Source of the DNA: MESE01 sp036675035
Lineage (GTDB): Bacteria > Pseudomonadota > Gammaproteobacteria > Burkholderiales > Burkholderiaceae_D
Reading direction: 5' to 3'
Length of the DNA: 20,647 nt
Assembly (NCBI GenBank): GCA_036675035.1
Contig: JAKFFO010000003.1
Location: 1-20,647, forward strand
The notes under the pieces are model-generated. The model was not told where the DNA came from and made no database searches. It saw nothing but the letters and a program-made list of their open reading frames with translations. Shown one piece after another: positions 7,294-15,341 of this stretch (position 1 is the first letter of the stretch; each line of letters starts with the position of its first letter). The position numbers and the translations under genes were made by a program.

Positions 7294-9009
7294 TCATGTT
7301 TCTTTCTTTTGATCCGGGGATGTCAACGTGACTACGAATCTCCCGACCGCCTCGCCAGATGCGTGGTCCGCAGCATCAACCCGGTATTCGTAATCGAGCA
7401 TCGCACCGTTATTAAGGCACAATTCGCGTGCCAGGTAGAGTCCTAGCCCGGTGCCTTTGCTTGATGTCGTATAAAACGGCTCGAACAGATGGGCCCGGAT
7501 TTCGGGATCGATCGCGGGACCATCGTCTTGTATATGGAGTTCCAACCGGTTGCCGATATTGGCTGCAAGTTGCAGGCGTATGCTTCCGGCCTGCCCGCTC
7601 GCATAGCGTACCGCATTCGCAAGCAGATTAATGACAACTTCGCGTAAATGCAACGGATCGAACCAGGCTCGATATTGACCCATTCTTCCCAACTGGATCA
7701 AGCCTTTTTGCACACTATGTGTTTTTTCAAACTCATCCACCACCTCGACCAGAAGCGACGCCAGTTGAACCGGCTCGCCGCGCTGCTGAGCTTTACGTGA
7801 CAATTTGAGAATATCCTCAATCATCCGGTTCAGGCGTGCCACGTTGTCTCCAACAATACTTACAAGGCGTGTTTGGGCAGCGTCAGATGTACCTTCACCC
7901 AAAAGTGAAGCGGCATAGGAAATCGCCGAAAGAGGATTGCGGACTTCATGCGCAATACTGGCCGTGAGCCGCCCCATCGATGCCAGCTTCAACTGTTGCG
8001 CCTGATCTTCAATTTCACTGACGTCCTGTATGAAAATCACGGAACGATTGGTTCTTTCCGCATCGGCTTCGACCATTGCAAAGCGCAGTTTCAAGTGCGC
8101 GACCAAGCCGCGTCGGGCCCCTCGACGATTTGGCGGGCCTCGCAGTACAGGTGCATTTTCCGGCTTAACAACAACGTACTTCGCTGATTCCGCATCCTCT
8201 GCAACATCACCGGATCGATTGGCCGACCAGGCCTCAAACGCTTCGGCAACCGGCAGCAACCAGCGGATATCAGTCAATTTGTACGTCGAGATATCTTGCG
8301 GAACATGCAATCCCAACATCCGTTCAGCTGCAGGATTAGCGGTAAATACCGTGCCATCGATTCCGACCACGAGTATCCCGTCGTCCATGTCGGCGAGAAC
8401 GAGTCGATTGATCGCTTGCTGAACCCGCAGATCTTTCCCGCGCTGCGTTGCAAGCGCTTCCTGCTTGATGAGTCGGGCGGCCAGGCGGTTAATGACAAAA
8501 ACCGCGGCCAGGAAAGCAGCGCCATATAATCCGGTTTGGGAAATGGATGACTGGGTCGATGATTGCAAAACCTGATATCCGCTCTCCGCGAGCAGGATGA
8601 TTGTTACGACAGACCCAAAGAACAACGCCAGCAGCAACGGTGCCAGAATTGCACCGCCAGCCAGTGGAAACAAATACAGGATGGCCAAGCCGCTCTTTTC
8701 GCCGCCGGCTGCAATATAAAGTGCAGAGATCGCTGCGATATCAACCGCAATTCCCAGTATCAATTGCAGCAAAAAGCGGCGCCTGGAATAAGTCGATAGC
8801 GCTGCGAACGCTACGGCCAGCAACAAATAAACGGCGCACGTTTCCTGATACAGAAACTGCTCGACTACCCAAAAGCTCTTTTTGGTACTGATGCTCAGGT
8901 ACGCGAACAACACTAGAGCGATGACAATACGCGTTGCGTTAAACGTCTGCAGAGTTCGCCAAAAAGTTTCTCGCGATGCGGGGACGGAAATTTGCGTGAA
9001 TCTCTCCAT
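7294..9009 (-). CDS. pilS: Membrane sensor histidine kinase PilS
   Basis: This 571-residue inner-membrane kinase is the likely partner of PilR. Residues about 25-180 are hydrophobic and could form six membrane helices. A PAS-like region follows (about 200-330) and holds a Pro/Arg/Gly-rich insertion around 284-303. The HisKA domain has H354 in the H-box (SIAHEVRNPLS). The ATPase domain has an N-box at N461-N465 (NLLANA), DDGPAID at 495-501 and GTGLGL at 519-524. The layout of six helices, PAS and kinase matches PilS. In Pseudomonas, PilS senses pilin levels in the membrane; whether that holds here is inference. It starts four bases after the PP0621-like stop codon and is followed 25 bases later by pilR. 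Confidence 0.91.
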   Translation of the reverse strand: MERFTQISVPASRETFWRTLQTFNATRIVIALVLFAYLSISTKKSFWVVEQFLYQETCAVYLLLAVAFAALSTYSRRRFLLQLILGIAVDIAAISALYIAAGGEKSGLAILYLFPLAGGAILAPLLLALFFGSVVTIILLAESGYQVLQSSTQSSISQTGLYGAAFLAAVFVINRLAARLIKQEALATQRGKDLRVQQAINRLVLADMDDGILVVGIDGTVFTANPAAERMLGLHVPQDISTYKLTDIRWLLPVAEAFEAWSANRSGDVAEDAESAKYVVVKPENAPVLRGPPNRRGARRGLVAHLKLRFAMVEADAERTNRSVIFIQDVSEIEDQAQQLKLASMGRLTASIAHEVRNPLSAISYAASLLGEGTSDAAQTRLVSIVGDNVARLNRMIEDILKLSRKAQQRGEPVQLASLLVEVVDEFEKTHSVQKGLIQLGRMGQYRAWFDPLHLREVVINLLANAVRYASGQAGSIRLQLAANIGNRLELHIQDDGPAIDPEIRAHLFEPFYTTSSKGTGLGLYLARELCLNNGAMLDYEYRVDAADHASGEAVGRFVVTLTSPDQKKET

Positions 9010-9012
9010 CTG

Positions 9013-9258
9013 TCAGCTGCGACCGTACTGCAACCGATGTTCTTCGCTGCAGAAGGCAAGGCCGGATTGCGCCGGTATGGATTCCGAGGCCGGAATGTAA
9101 GTTCCGCATTGTGCGCACCGGATTATTGCCTCTGGAGCGTCATTCGTTTTCGGTTGATTTGCGAGATCGCCATCGCGGCGTCGAATAGAGCTTTTCTTTA
9201 TATGCAGCAGCCACATTACCGCGATAAGAACAATTACCGCCCACAGCAGCAATCTCAT
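9013..9258 (-). CDS. PP0621-like small membrane-anchored zinc-ribbon protein
   Basis: This is an 81-residue protein. I chose the ATG at 9258-9256 rather than upstream starts because it overlaps the upstream ypjD stop codon as ATGA, a common mark of coupling. Residues 2-19 form one membrane helix (LLLWAVIVLIAVMWLLHI), followed by a basic stretch. The C-terminal part has C48-x2-C51 and C70-x3-H74, a likely zinc site resembling MYND/FYVE-like small fingers. It resembles the PP0621 family often found beside pilS in proteobacteria. Its function is unknown. A longer version beginning at 9414 would be a 133-residue chain with a non-conserved, Cys-rich N-terminus overlapping ypjD, so I reject it. Confidence 0.8.
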   Translation of the reverse strand: MRLLLWAVIVLIAVMWLLHIKKSSIRRRDGDLANQPKTNDAPEAIIRCAQCGTYIPASESIPAQSGLAFCSEEHRLQYGRS

Positions 9259-10064
9259 GTAAGCCCCCGATGCAGTACTACCTCGAGGACAAAGCGGGTG
9301 CCGATATAAGCAAGAAAGAGCGTTGCAAAGCCGCTCAGGGTGAACGTGAGTGCAGTCCTGCCGCGCCATCCACGCCATTTTCGGCCTACAAGCAAAAGGC
9401 CGAACAACACCCATGAAAGCATCGTAAATATATTCTTGTGATCCAATTTAAAAGCTTGGCCAAATAACTGTTCCGAGAAAATCACGCCCGACAGTACGGT
9501 CAATGTGAGTAATGTAAAACCCAGCGCGATAAGCCTGAACAACAATTTCTCCATCGTCAGCAAGGCCGGCAATCTGTCAATTACAACTGCAAACCAGTTC
9601 GCTTTCGAAGAAACCGGATGAGCATGCAAGCGCGTTTCCTGCAAGACCATCAATACTGCATGAAACGCAGCGATCGTGAGAGTACTATATGCGAGCATCG
9701 CAATTGCGATATGCCAGGAAAAAAGCGGGGATTTATCTTCAAGAGAAACCACGCTGCCGGGAAAAACGACAGGCAAAATGACTGCGACTACGGCGCACGG
9801 CAACACCATCACCCGCAATCCATCAAGAGCAAAATTGCGGCTTTCCAGCCAGTAAATCCCGACCGACAGCCACAATGTCACTGATAACATGGTGGCAAAT
9901 CCGAGGCGCACAGCTTCCGGCATGATCAAATGCGCCCATAGCTCCATGGCATGCAACAGCCACCCGATTGCGATGCCCGCCGAAATCAAGGTGCGCTGGC
10001 TTGACGGCAAAAAGGCGCAAGCTGCATAGAGCAGCGCCGCCGAAAACAAAAGGTAGATTTGCAT
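9255..10064 (-). CDS. ypjD: YpjD/CcsA-family cytochrome c assembly-like membrane protein
   Basis: This 269-residue inner-membrane protein has about eight hydrophobic helices. It has the HemX/CcsA/YpjD pattern of the cytochrome c assembly family, with conserved-looking histidines H118 (FSWHIAIAMLAYS) and H209 (KLDHKNIFTMLSW) and an aromatic/glycine-rich RKWRGWRGR near 228-236. YpjD in E. coli is encoded divergently from ffh, as here, which supports the name. The family includes haem handlers, but the function of YpjD itself is poorly defined. It is the first gene of the minus-strand cluster ending in ampD; its stop overlaps the next start. Confidence 0.86.
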   Translation of the reverse strand: MQIYLLFSAALLYAACAFLPSSQRTLISAGIAIGWLLHAMELWAHLIMPEAVRLGFATMLSVTLWLSVGIYWLESRNFALDGLRVMVLPCAVVAVILPVVFPGSVVSLEDKSPLFSWHIAIAMLAYSTLTIAAFHAVLMVLQETRLHAHPVSSKANWFAVVIDRLPALLTMEKLLFRLIALGFTLLTLTVLSGVIFSEQLFGQAFKLDHKNIFTMLSWVLFGLLLVGRKWRGWRGRTALTFTLSGFATLFLAYIGTRFVLEVVLHRGLT

Positions 10065-10406
10065 CGTTTTAGTTTACACCATGTAACGTCGCGATCTCGC
10101 ACGTTATCCGACGTTCAGGATTTGATCAAGCGATGCCAAAATCAACACGGGCTCATGACCGACAATCCGGATTCCCGAAAAATGGCAAATCCGATAAACG
10201 AAAATGAAGCGACAAGATAAACTGCCTTGTCAATTCGGCATGGCACGCCATCACGCCCGCTTTTCTGCTTCAGGTCATGCGCTAGGGAATCATCATTTAT
10301 ATGCGGTCAATCGAGGCTGGATAAAACGCGTATCGGTTAAAATGCAGGACTGATTTTGATCTGCAGTTTCCCTTAAATCCCGTTCCATTAATTACCCAAT
10401 CCACTC
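10065..10406. other. Divergent ypjD/ffh intergenic region
   Basis: These 342 bases separate divergent genes and should hold both promoters. A TAAAAT hexamer at 10338-10343 lies about 60 bases before ffh but has no good -35 match. No strong promoter is visible for ypjD. I see no RNA gene, terminator or coding frame. Confidence 0.5.
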
Positions 10407-11774
10407 ATGCTCGACAATTTGACCCAACGCTTCGCCAAAGTCGTGAAAACCATGCGCGGCGAAGCGCGCCTGACCGAATCCAATACAGCCGACATGCTGC
10501 GCGAAGTGCGCCTGGCGCTGCTGGAGGCGGACGTCGCCCTGCCGGCCGTACGCGAATTTATCGCTCGAGTGAAGGAAAAAGCGCTGGGCGAAGAAGTCAT
10601 CGGATCGCTTACTCCAGGCCAGGCGCTGGTCGGCGTCGTGCAACATGAGCTGGCCGCTCTCATGGGTGCGGACCTGGGCCCGGAGGCATCGCAACTGAGC
10701 TTTGCGACTCAGCCGCCGGCAGTCATCCTGATGGCAGGACTGCAGGGGGCCGGCAAAACGACGACCGTCGGCAAGCTTGCAAAATATCTCAAAGAGGAAA
10801 AAAAGAAGAAAGTACTCACTGTATCGACTGACATATATCGACCAGCTGCAATAGGCCAGTTGCAAACGGTTTCAGCTCAGGTCGGTGCGGATTTTTTCCT
10901 TTCGCAGCCGACCGACAAGCCTGTTTCGATTGCCTTGGCCGCTCTCGATTATGCAAAAAAGCATTACCACGACGTATTGATTATTGATACCGCCGGCCGG
11001 CTCGGTATTGACGAAGCGATGATGCAGGAAATTGCCGCACTCCATACGGCAGTCAACCCGATTGAAACCCTGTTCGTTATCGATGCAATGCTGGGGCAAG
11101 ACGCCATCAATACTGCCAAGGCCTTTAACGACACACTGCCTTTGACCGGCATTGTCCTGACCAAACTGGATGGCGATGCGCGTGGCGGAGCAGCACTGTC
11201 GGTTCGCCACATCACCGGAAAACCTATCAAATTCGCCGGCGTGGCCGAAAAACTCGACGGTTTGGAGCCGTTCGATCCAGCGCGAATGGCCAACCGCATT
11301 CTCGGCATGGGCGACATTCTGGCCCTGGTGGAAGAGGCGAAAAAAGGTGTCGACGTCGCCGCTGCCCAGGATCTGGCGCAAAAAATCAAGGGCGGCGGCA
11401 AGTTCGACTTGAATGATTTCAAATCGCAGCTTGGCCAGATGAAAAAAATGGGCGGCTTGTCTGGCCTGGTCGACAAGCTGCCGGCCCAGTTTCAGCAAGC
11501 CGCCGGCGGCGCCAATATGGATCAAGCGGAAAAACAGGTTCGTCGGATGGAAGGCATTATCAATTCGATGACGCCCCGCGAGCGCGCCAAGCCGGAGTTG
11601 ATCAAGGCCTCGCGTAAACGTCGTATCGCCACCGGTGCGGGCGTACAAATACAGGAAGTCAATCGAATGCTGGCGCAGTTCGAGCAAATGCAGTCAATGA
11701 TGAAAAAACTCAAAGGAGGCGGCATGATGAAAATGATGCGCAGCATGAAAGGTATGTTGCCAGGCATGCGGTAA
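10407..11774 (+). CDS. ffh: Signal recognition particle protein Ffh
   Basis: This 455-residue SRP54 GTPase binds signal sequences of nascent membrane proteins together with 4.5S RNA and docks to FtsY. The N domain (1-100) is followed by the G domain: G1 GLQGAGKTTT at 111-120, DIYRPAA at 142-148, G3 DTAGR at 194-198, and G4 TKLDG at 252-256. The Met-rich M domain starts near 330 and ends in a Gly/Met/Lys-rich tail. The SRP RNA-binding motif region is SMTPRERAKPELIKASRKRR. Usual length is about 450. The ATG at 10407 matches the usual MLDNLTQRF start, but no clear Shine-Dalgarno sequence precedes it. Confidence 0.97.
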   Translation: MLDNLTQRFAKVVKTMRGEARLTESNTADMLREVRLALLEADVALPAVREFIARVKEKALGEEVIGSLTPGQALVGVVQHELAALMGADLGPEASQLSFATQPPAVILMAGLQGAGKTTTVGKLAKYLKEEKKKKVLTVSTDIYRPAAIGQLQTVSAQVGADFFLSQPTDKPVSIALAALDYAKKHYHDVLIIDTAGRLGIDEAMMQEIAALHTAVNPIETLFVIDAMLGQDAINTAKAFNDTLPLTGIVLTKLDGDARGGAALSVRHITGKPIKFAGVAEKLDGLEPFDPARMANRILGMGDILALVEEAKKGVDVAAAQDLAQKIKGGGKFDLNDFKSQLGQMKKMGGLSGLVDKLPAQFQQAAGGANMDQAEKQVRRMEGIINSMTPRERAKPELIKASRKRRIATGAGVQIQEVNRMLAQFEQMQSMMKKLKGGGMMKMMRSMKGMLPGMR

Positions 11775-12121
11775 AGTTCCGACTCGCTCCGAGCGGCAAT
11801 CGAAGTATGTCGACTCGCTCGCGCAGTCCGGACCAGAATGCTCTGCGGATGGTGCAATCTGACACTCCCGACAGGTACCGGGCGGCTCTTTTTGGCGCGG
11901 CTTTCGCAGCCTACAAATAACGGGCTAATGCTGACGCACTCCTGGCATATCCGCTTCGCTTTATTGCCTCTTTTTCGGCCTCTAAAAAATGCGTGGCGCC
12001 GATTCCACGATTCCCACTCGAAACTTGCAAAAAACACTTGCATAGCTGGCAAAACCCCACCACTATTGGCGGTGCGTGAAATGACGCAATTTCCCAACAC
12101 TATTGTGAAGGAGGTTTAAAG
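11775..12121. other. Gene-free stretch between ffh and the SWIB gene
   Basis: I see no recognisable gene in these 347 bases. The ten-base direct repeat CGACTCGCTC occurs at 11780-11789 and 11811-11820. A weak hairpin ending near 11880 is followed by TTTTT at 11888-11892, a possible poor terminator for ffh. The far end supplies the strong AAGGAGG ribosome binding site of the SWIB gene. A plus-strand frame at 11838-12119 has no family resemblance I recognise. Confidence 0.5.
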
Positions 12122-12610
12122 ATGGCAACAGCCAAAAAACCCGCCGCCAAAAAACCGGCAGCAAAAAAACCGGCGGCAAAAAAAGCAGCAGTAAAGAAAC
12201 CGGCAGCAAAAGCAGCACCTGCCAAGAAGGCTGCAAAACCAGCAGCAAAAAAAGCGGTACCTGCCAAGAAGGCCGCAAAACCAGTCGCAAAAAAAGCAGC
12301 ACCTGCTAAAAAAGCCGCAAAACCAGTCGCAAAAAAGGCTGCAAAACCCAAGACAGCCCGCAAGCCAAACGCAGCATTCATGAAACCAATGACGCCGTCC
12401 GCCACCTTGGCCGCAGTCGTAGGTTCCAATCCTTTGCCGCGTACCGAAGTCACCAAGAAAGTCTGGGAATATATCAAGAAGAACAAGCTGCAAGATGAAG
12501 CCAACAAGCGCAACATCAATGCAGATGAAAAGCTGAAAGCTGTCTTTGGCGGCAAGAAGCAAGTGTCGATGTTCGAGATGACCAAACTTATCTCAGATCA
12601 CTTGAAATAA
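12122..12610 (+). CDS. SWIB/MDM2-domain protein with histone H1-like tail
   Basis: This 162-residue protein has two parts. Residues 1-82 form an H1-like basic tail of Ala/Lys/Pro, with five pentads (KKPAA or KKAAV, residues 5-29) and three 14-residue repeats (33-46, 47-60, 61-74). Residues about 86-162 form a SWIB/MDM2 domain (starts NAAFMKPMTPSATLA, ends MTKLISDHLK), a fold best known from eukaryotic SWI/SNF complexes and also found in bacteria. It is probably a chromosome-associated protein: the tail should bind DNA and the SWIB fold a protein partner. That role is inference. It has a strong ribosome binding site (AAGGAGG) and a bidirectional terminator after it. Its tail resembles the H1-like gene at 1-143. 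Confidence 0.92.
   Translation: MATAKKPAAKKPAAKKPAAKKAAVKKPAAKAAPAKKAAKPAAKKAVPAKKAAKPVAKKAAPAKKAAKPVAKKAAKPKTARKPNAAFMKPMTPSATLAAVVGSNPLPRTEVTKKVWEYIKKNKLQDEANKRNINADEKLKAVFGGKKQVSMFEMTKLISDHLK
12134..12208 (+). repeat. Five 15-bp repeats (KKPAA pentads)
   Basis: Five tandem units of 15 bases encode residues 5-29 of the SWIB protein: KKPAA three times, KKAAV once, then KKPAA. The units vary at wobble positions. Confidence 0.8.
12218..12343 (+). repeat. Three tandem 42-bp repeats in the SWIB gene tail
   Basis: Residues 33-46, 47-60 and 61-74 are three copies of a 14-residue unit (PAKKAAKPAAKKAV and near-identical forms). The 42-base units are highly similar. The repeats keep the frame, so a change in copy number would alter tail length without a frameshift. 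Confidence 0.85.
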
Positions 12611-12631
12611 TCTTCTTTCCCGATGCCAAAC

Positions 12632-12659
12632 AAAAACGCCCGCGAATGCGGGCGTTTTT
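12632..12659. terminator. Strong bidirectional intrinsic terminator
   Basis: AAAAACGCCCGC and GCGGGCGTTTTT form a perfect 12-bp inverted repeat around a four-base loop, with A-runs and T-runs on both sides. It ends the SWIB gene (plus) about 20 bases after its stop codon and the transglycosylase gene (minus) 13 bases after its stop codon. Confidence 0.92.
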
Positions 12660-12672
12660 GTTTTTGCGTTCA

Positions 12673-13401
12673 CTAAGGCTTGTACTCCCAAAATTTCCAC
12701 GCAGCGAGGACTGCATTCGGGTATTCCGCCCTGCCGCGACTGCCGTTGTAGCGCCCCAAACCGAGGTACAGATTGCCGCGTTCCATGTCGATATACATGC
12801 GCAAGATGGAACATCCATAACGCAAATTGGTCTGCATATGAAACAGCTTTTTAGGATCGCTGTCACCGATCACGCGAGTCCAGAACGGCATGACCTGCAT
12901 GTAGCCACGGGCGCCGACATGCGACATTGCATACTTCCGAAAAGCCGACTCCACCTGGATCAATCCGAGCACCATTGCCGGATCGAGACCGGCCCGCCTT
13001 GATTCGTACCAGACAGTCTCCAGGAATTCGAGGCGGATTTGATCATCCGGCATTCTCCTCCTCAGCCGCTCCGACATTTCTCCTCGCCAGTATAGATATT
13101 TGATGCGCTCATGTATGTCATCAATCACTACTTTGGGCGGGCGTGCATCGGTGATTGCATTGGACAATGCAACCCGGACCGAATCGGCCAAAGCCTCTTC
13201 TTTTTGGTTACCCGCAGCTGCATGACTGGAAAATAACAGTGCACTTGCGACAACAAAACCAAACAACACTAGACACAGGGGCAATCGCAAAATCTTGTCT
13301 TTAGCGCCGCCTGCAACCCGAACTCCGGCGACATGAGCCGTCGAATCTGCCAAACCGCTCGCATCCACGGTCCAAAGCATGTTTAACGAAACATTATTCA
13401 A
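12673..13401 (-). CDS. Lytic transglycosylase, SLT type
   Basis: This 242-residue protein from a TTG start has a C-terminal SLT (lysozyme-like) domain (about 135-240). These enzymes cleave the glycan strand to leave 1,6-anhydro-MurNAc ends. Catalytic Glu is E151 in LGLIQVESAF, followed by GARGYMQV (163-170). The usual AYN motif is RYNGS at 218-222. A signal peptide or anchor lies at about 39-64 (hydrophobic stretch, then HAAAG). An alternative ATG at 13380 would shorten the N-terminus by 7 residues and has no ribosome binding site. The TTG has AAGGG eight bases upstream, overlapping the proS stop codon, so translation may be coupled to proS. The roughly 38 residues before the hydrophobic core are long for a signal peptide. 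Confidence 0.88.
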   Translation of the reverse strand: MNNVSLNMLWTVDASGLADSTAHVAGVRVAGGAKDKILRLPLCLVLFGFVVASALLFSSHAAAGNQKEEALADSVRVALSNAITDARPPKVVIDDIHERIKYLYWRGEMSERLRRRMPDDQIRLEFLETVWYESRRAGLDPAMVLGLIQVESAFRKYAMSHVGARGYMQVMPFWTRVIGDSDPKKLFHMQTNLRYGCSILRMYIDMERGNLYLGLGRYNGSRGRAEYPNAVLAAWKFWEYKP

Positions 13402-13409
13402 ATGATTCG

Positions 13410-13414
13410 CCCTT
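13410..13414 (-). promoter_or_regulatory. Ribosome binding site supporting a TTG start of the transglycosylase
   Basis: AAGGG on the minus strand lies eight bases before TTG at 13401-13399 and overlaps the proS stop codon (13415-13413). It makes TTG a better start than the unsupported ATG at 13380-13378. Confidence 0.5.
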
Positions 13415-15146
13415 ACGTCCGCAATTTATCGACAATAAATTCGACCATTTGACCAACAGGTACAGCAGTTGCCGTCTCTTCCCGCCGCCCCTGATATTCG
13501 ATCGTACCGTCTTTCAATCCACGGTCGCCGATCACGATACGATGAGGTACGCCAATCAATTCCCAATCCGCGAACATGGCGCCTGGGCGTTCTCCTCGAT
13601 CGTCCAGGATGACATCGATTCCAGCGCCAACCAATTTCGCGTACAGATTCTCGGTCTCGGCTTTGACAGTCTCATTGCGGTCATAACCCATCGGGCACAG
13701 GACCACCTGAAACGGTGCAATCGATTCAGGCCAGATAATGCCTTTCTGATCGAAATTCTGTTCGATTGCCGCACCGAGAATTCGCGTAATACCAATGCCG
13801 TAGCATCCCATCTGCATTAACTGCGGCTTGCCATTCTCATCGAGAAATGTCGCCTTCATGTCTTCCGAATAGCGTGTACCTAATTGAAATACATGGCCGA
13901 CTTCGATACCGCGCTGAATCGCCAAAGGTCCTTGACCATCGGGGGACGGATCGCCGGCAACGACATTGCGAATGTCGGCCACAAGAGGTTCTGGCATATC
14001 GCGCACCCAATTGGCTCCGGTGTAATGAAAATCTGCTTCGTTGGCACCGCAGATGAAGTCGCTCATGTTGGCGACGGCACGATCCGCCACAACTCTGAGC
14101 GGCTTTTTGCTGCCGATCGGCCCGATGTAACCCGGCCTGGAGCCGAACCACTCGACAATCTCGTCATCGGTCGAAAACCGATAACCGGCCAAGCCAGGCA
14201 CCTTGCCAGCCTTGACTTCGTTCAACTCATGATCGCCGCGGAGCAGCAGCAACCAGATTTCCTTGCCCGTGTTCCCAGTTGCGTTATTTTCGACTGTCAA
14301 AACTATTGACTTGACGGTTTGCGTCAGTGGCACGCCAAGCAAGGCCGCGACGTCCTCGCACTTCGATTTGCCGGGCGTCGGCGTTTTGATCAGCGCTTGC
14401 GATGCGGGAGCGCGTTTATCGGCAGGCGCCACCGCCTCTGCCGCTTCCATGTTGGCCGCGTAATCGGATCCCGGACAGTAGACCAAGGCGTCCTCGCCGG
14501 TGTCGGCAATGACATGGAATTCATGCGAACCCGAACCACCGATGGCGCCGTTATCGGCAGCAACCGCGCGGAACTGCAAGCCAAACCGATCGAAAATACG
14601 CACGTATGCGTCATACATGATCCGGTAGGATTCCTGCATGCCTGCCAAATCGCGGTCAAACGAATAGGCATCCTTCATTGTAAATTCGCGTCCGCGCATC
14701 AGACCGAAGCGTGGCCGGCGCTCATCCCGAAATTTGGTCTGAATATGATAAAAATTGATTGGCAGCTGACGATAGGATTTGATTTCCGTCCGTACGACGT
14801 CGGTAATGACTTCTTCCGACGTTGGCTGGATTGCAAAATCGCGGCCATGGCGGTCTTTCACCCGCATTAATTCCGGCCCCATCTTTTCCCATCGGCCGGT
14901 TTCCTGCCATAGTTCCGCAGGCTGAACTACCGGCATGAGCAACTCGACCGCGCCGGCCCGGTTCATTTCTTCCCGTACGATTGCTTCGACTTTGCGGATC
15001 ACTCGCAATCCCATCGGCATATAGGTGTAAATGCCGGAACCGAGGCGTTTTATCATTCCGGCACGCAGCATCAATTTATGGCTGACGATTTCGGCATCGG
15101 ACGGAGCTTCTTTGAGGGTTGAAATAAAAAATCGGGAGGCACGCAT
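13413..15146 (-). CDS. proS: Prolyl-tRNA synthetase (bacterial type with editing domain)
   Basis: This 577-residue class IIa synthetase charges tRNA-Pro with proline. Motif 1 lies in about 30-75 (GSGIYTYMPMG), motif 2 around 140-155 (FRDERRPRFGLMRGREF), and motif 3 at 447-460 (GCYGIGITRILGAA). The inserted editing (YbaK-like) domain covers about 225-395; its conserved lysine is K279 (QTVKSIVL), used to hydrolyse Ala-tRNA-Pro. The HGTP anticodon-binding domain spans about 475-575. It is close in length to E. coli ProS. The ATG is preceded by only a weak AAGA-type ribosome binding site. The lytic transglycosylase gene follows directly. Confidence 0.97.
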   Translation of the reverse strand: MRASRFFISTLKEAPSDAEIVSHKLMLRAGMIKRLGSGIYTYMPMGLRVIRKVEAIVREEMNRAGAVELLMPVVQPAELWQETGRWEKMGPELMRVKDRHGRDFAIQPTSEEVITDVVRTEIKSYRQLPINFYHIQTKFRDERRPRFGLMRGREFTMKDAYSFDRDLAGMQESYRIMYDAYVRIFDRFGLQFRAVAADNGAIGGSGSHEFHVIADTGEDALVYCPGSDYAANMEAAEAVAPADKRAPASQALIKTPTPGKSKCEDVAALLGVPLTQTVKSIVLTVENNATGNTGKEIWLLLLRGDHELNEVKAGKVPGLAGYRFSTDDEIVEWFGSRPGYIGPIGSKKPLRVVADRAVANMSDFICGANEADFHYTGANWVRDMPEPLVADIRNVVAGDPSPDGQGPLAIQRGIEVGHVFQLGTRYSEDMKATFLDENGKPQLMQMGCYGIGITRILGAAIEQNFDQKGIIWPESIAPFQVVLCPMGYDRNETVKAETENLYAKLVGAGIDVILDDRGERPGAMFADWELIGVPHRIVIGDRGLKDGTIEYQGRREETATAVPVGQMVEFIVDKLRT

Positions 15147-15176
15147 GACGATGAATTCTTTTTAAAAAGAGAGGGT

Positions 15177-15182
15177 TATAAT
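15177..15182 (+). promoter_or_regulatory. Consensus -10 hexamer upstream of rppH
   Basis: TATAAT on the plus strand lies about 160 bases before the rppH start. No good -35 hexamer is found 16-18 bases upstream, so the promoter call is uncertain. The TTATAA core is self-complementary and could also serve proS on the other strand. Confidence 0.35.
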
Positions 15183-15245
15183 CAACTCAATTTTAAAGGA
15201 TTAGCTGGCTGATGCACCCATTGTTTGCACAATTGATTCTTTCCC

Positions 15246-15271
15246 TGCGTTCGGGCCTGCCTGCGAACGCA
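15246..15271 (+). promoter_or_regulatory. Inverted repeat in the rppH leader
   Basis: TGCGTTCG (15246-15253) and CGAACGCA (15264-15271) form an 8-bp stem with a ten-base loop, 70 bases before rppH. No T-run follows. Its function is unknown. Confidence 0.4.
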
Positions 15272-15341
15272 TTCCGAAGGCGATCATGCATGCTTGATAC
15301 GTATTGAGGATTGTTCAGCCGCGGAAAGTTTGAGGTGCAAT

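Noticed and set aside
10872..11687. 271-residue open frame on the minus strand
   Set aside because: It lies opposite ffh, a fully motif-supported gene; the frame is a shadow.
12134..12343. Regular repeats that could suggest a CRISPR array
   Set aside because: The repeats are directly adjacent, without unique spacers, and encode a regular protein tail.
12100..12585. 161-residue Ala/Phe/Leu-rich frame resembling a membrane protein
   Set aside because: It is the reverse reading of the Ala/Lys/Pro repeat of the SWIB gene, whose forward frame has a ribosome binding site and a SWIB domain.
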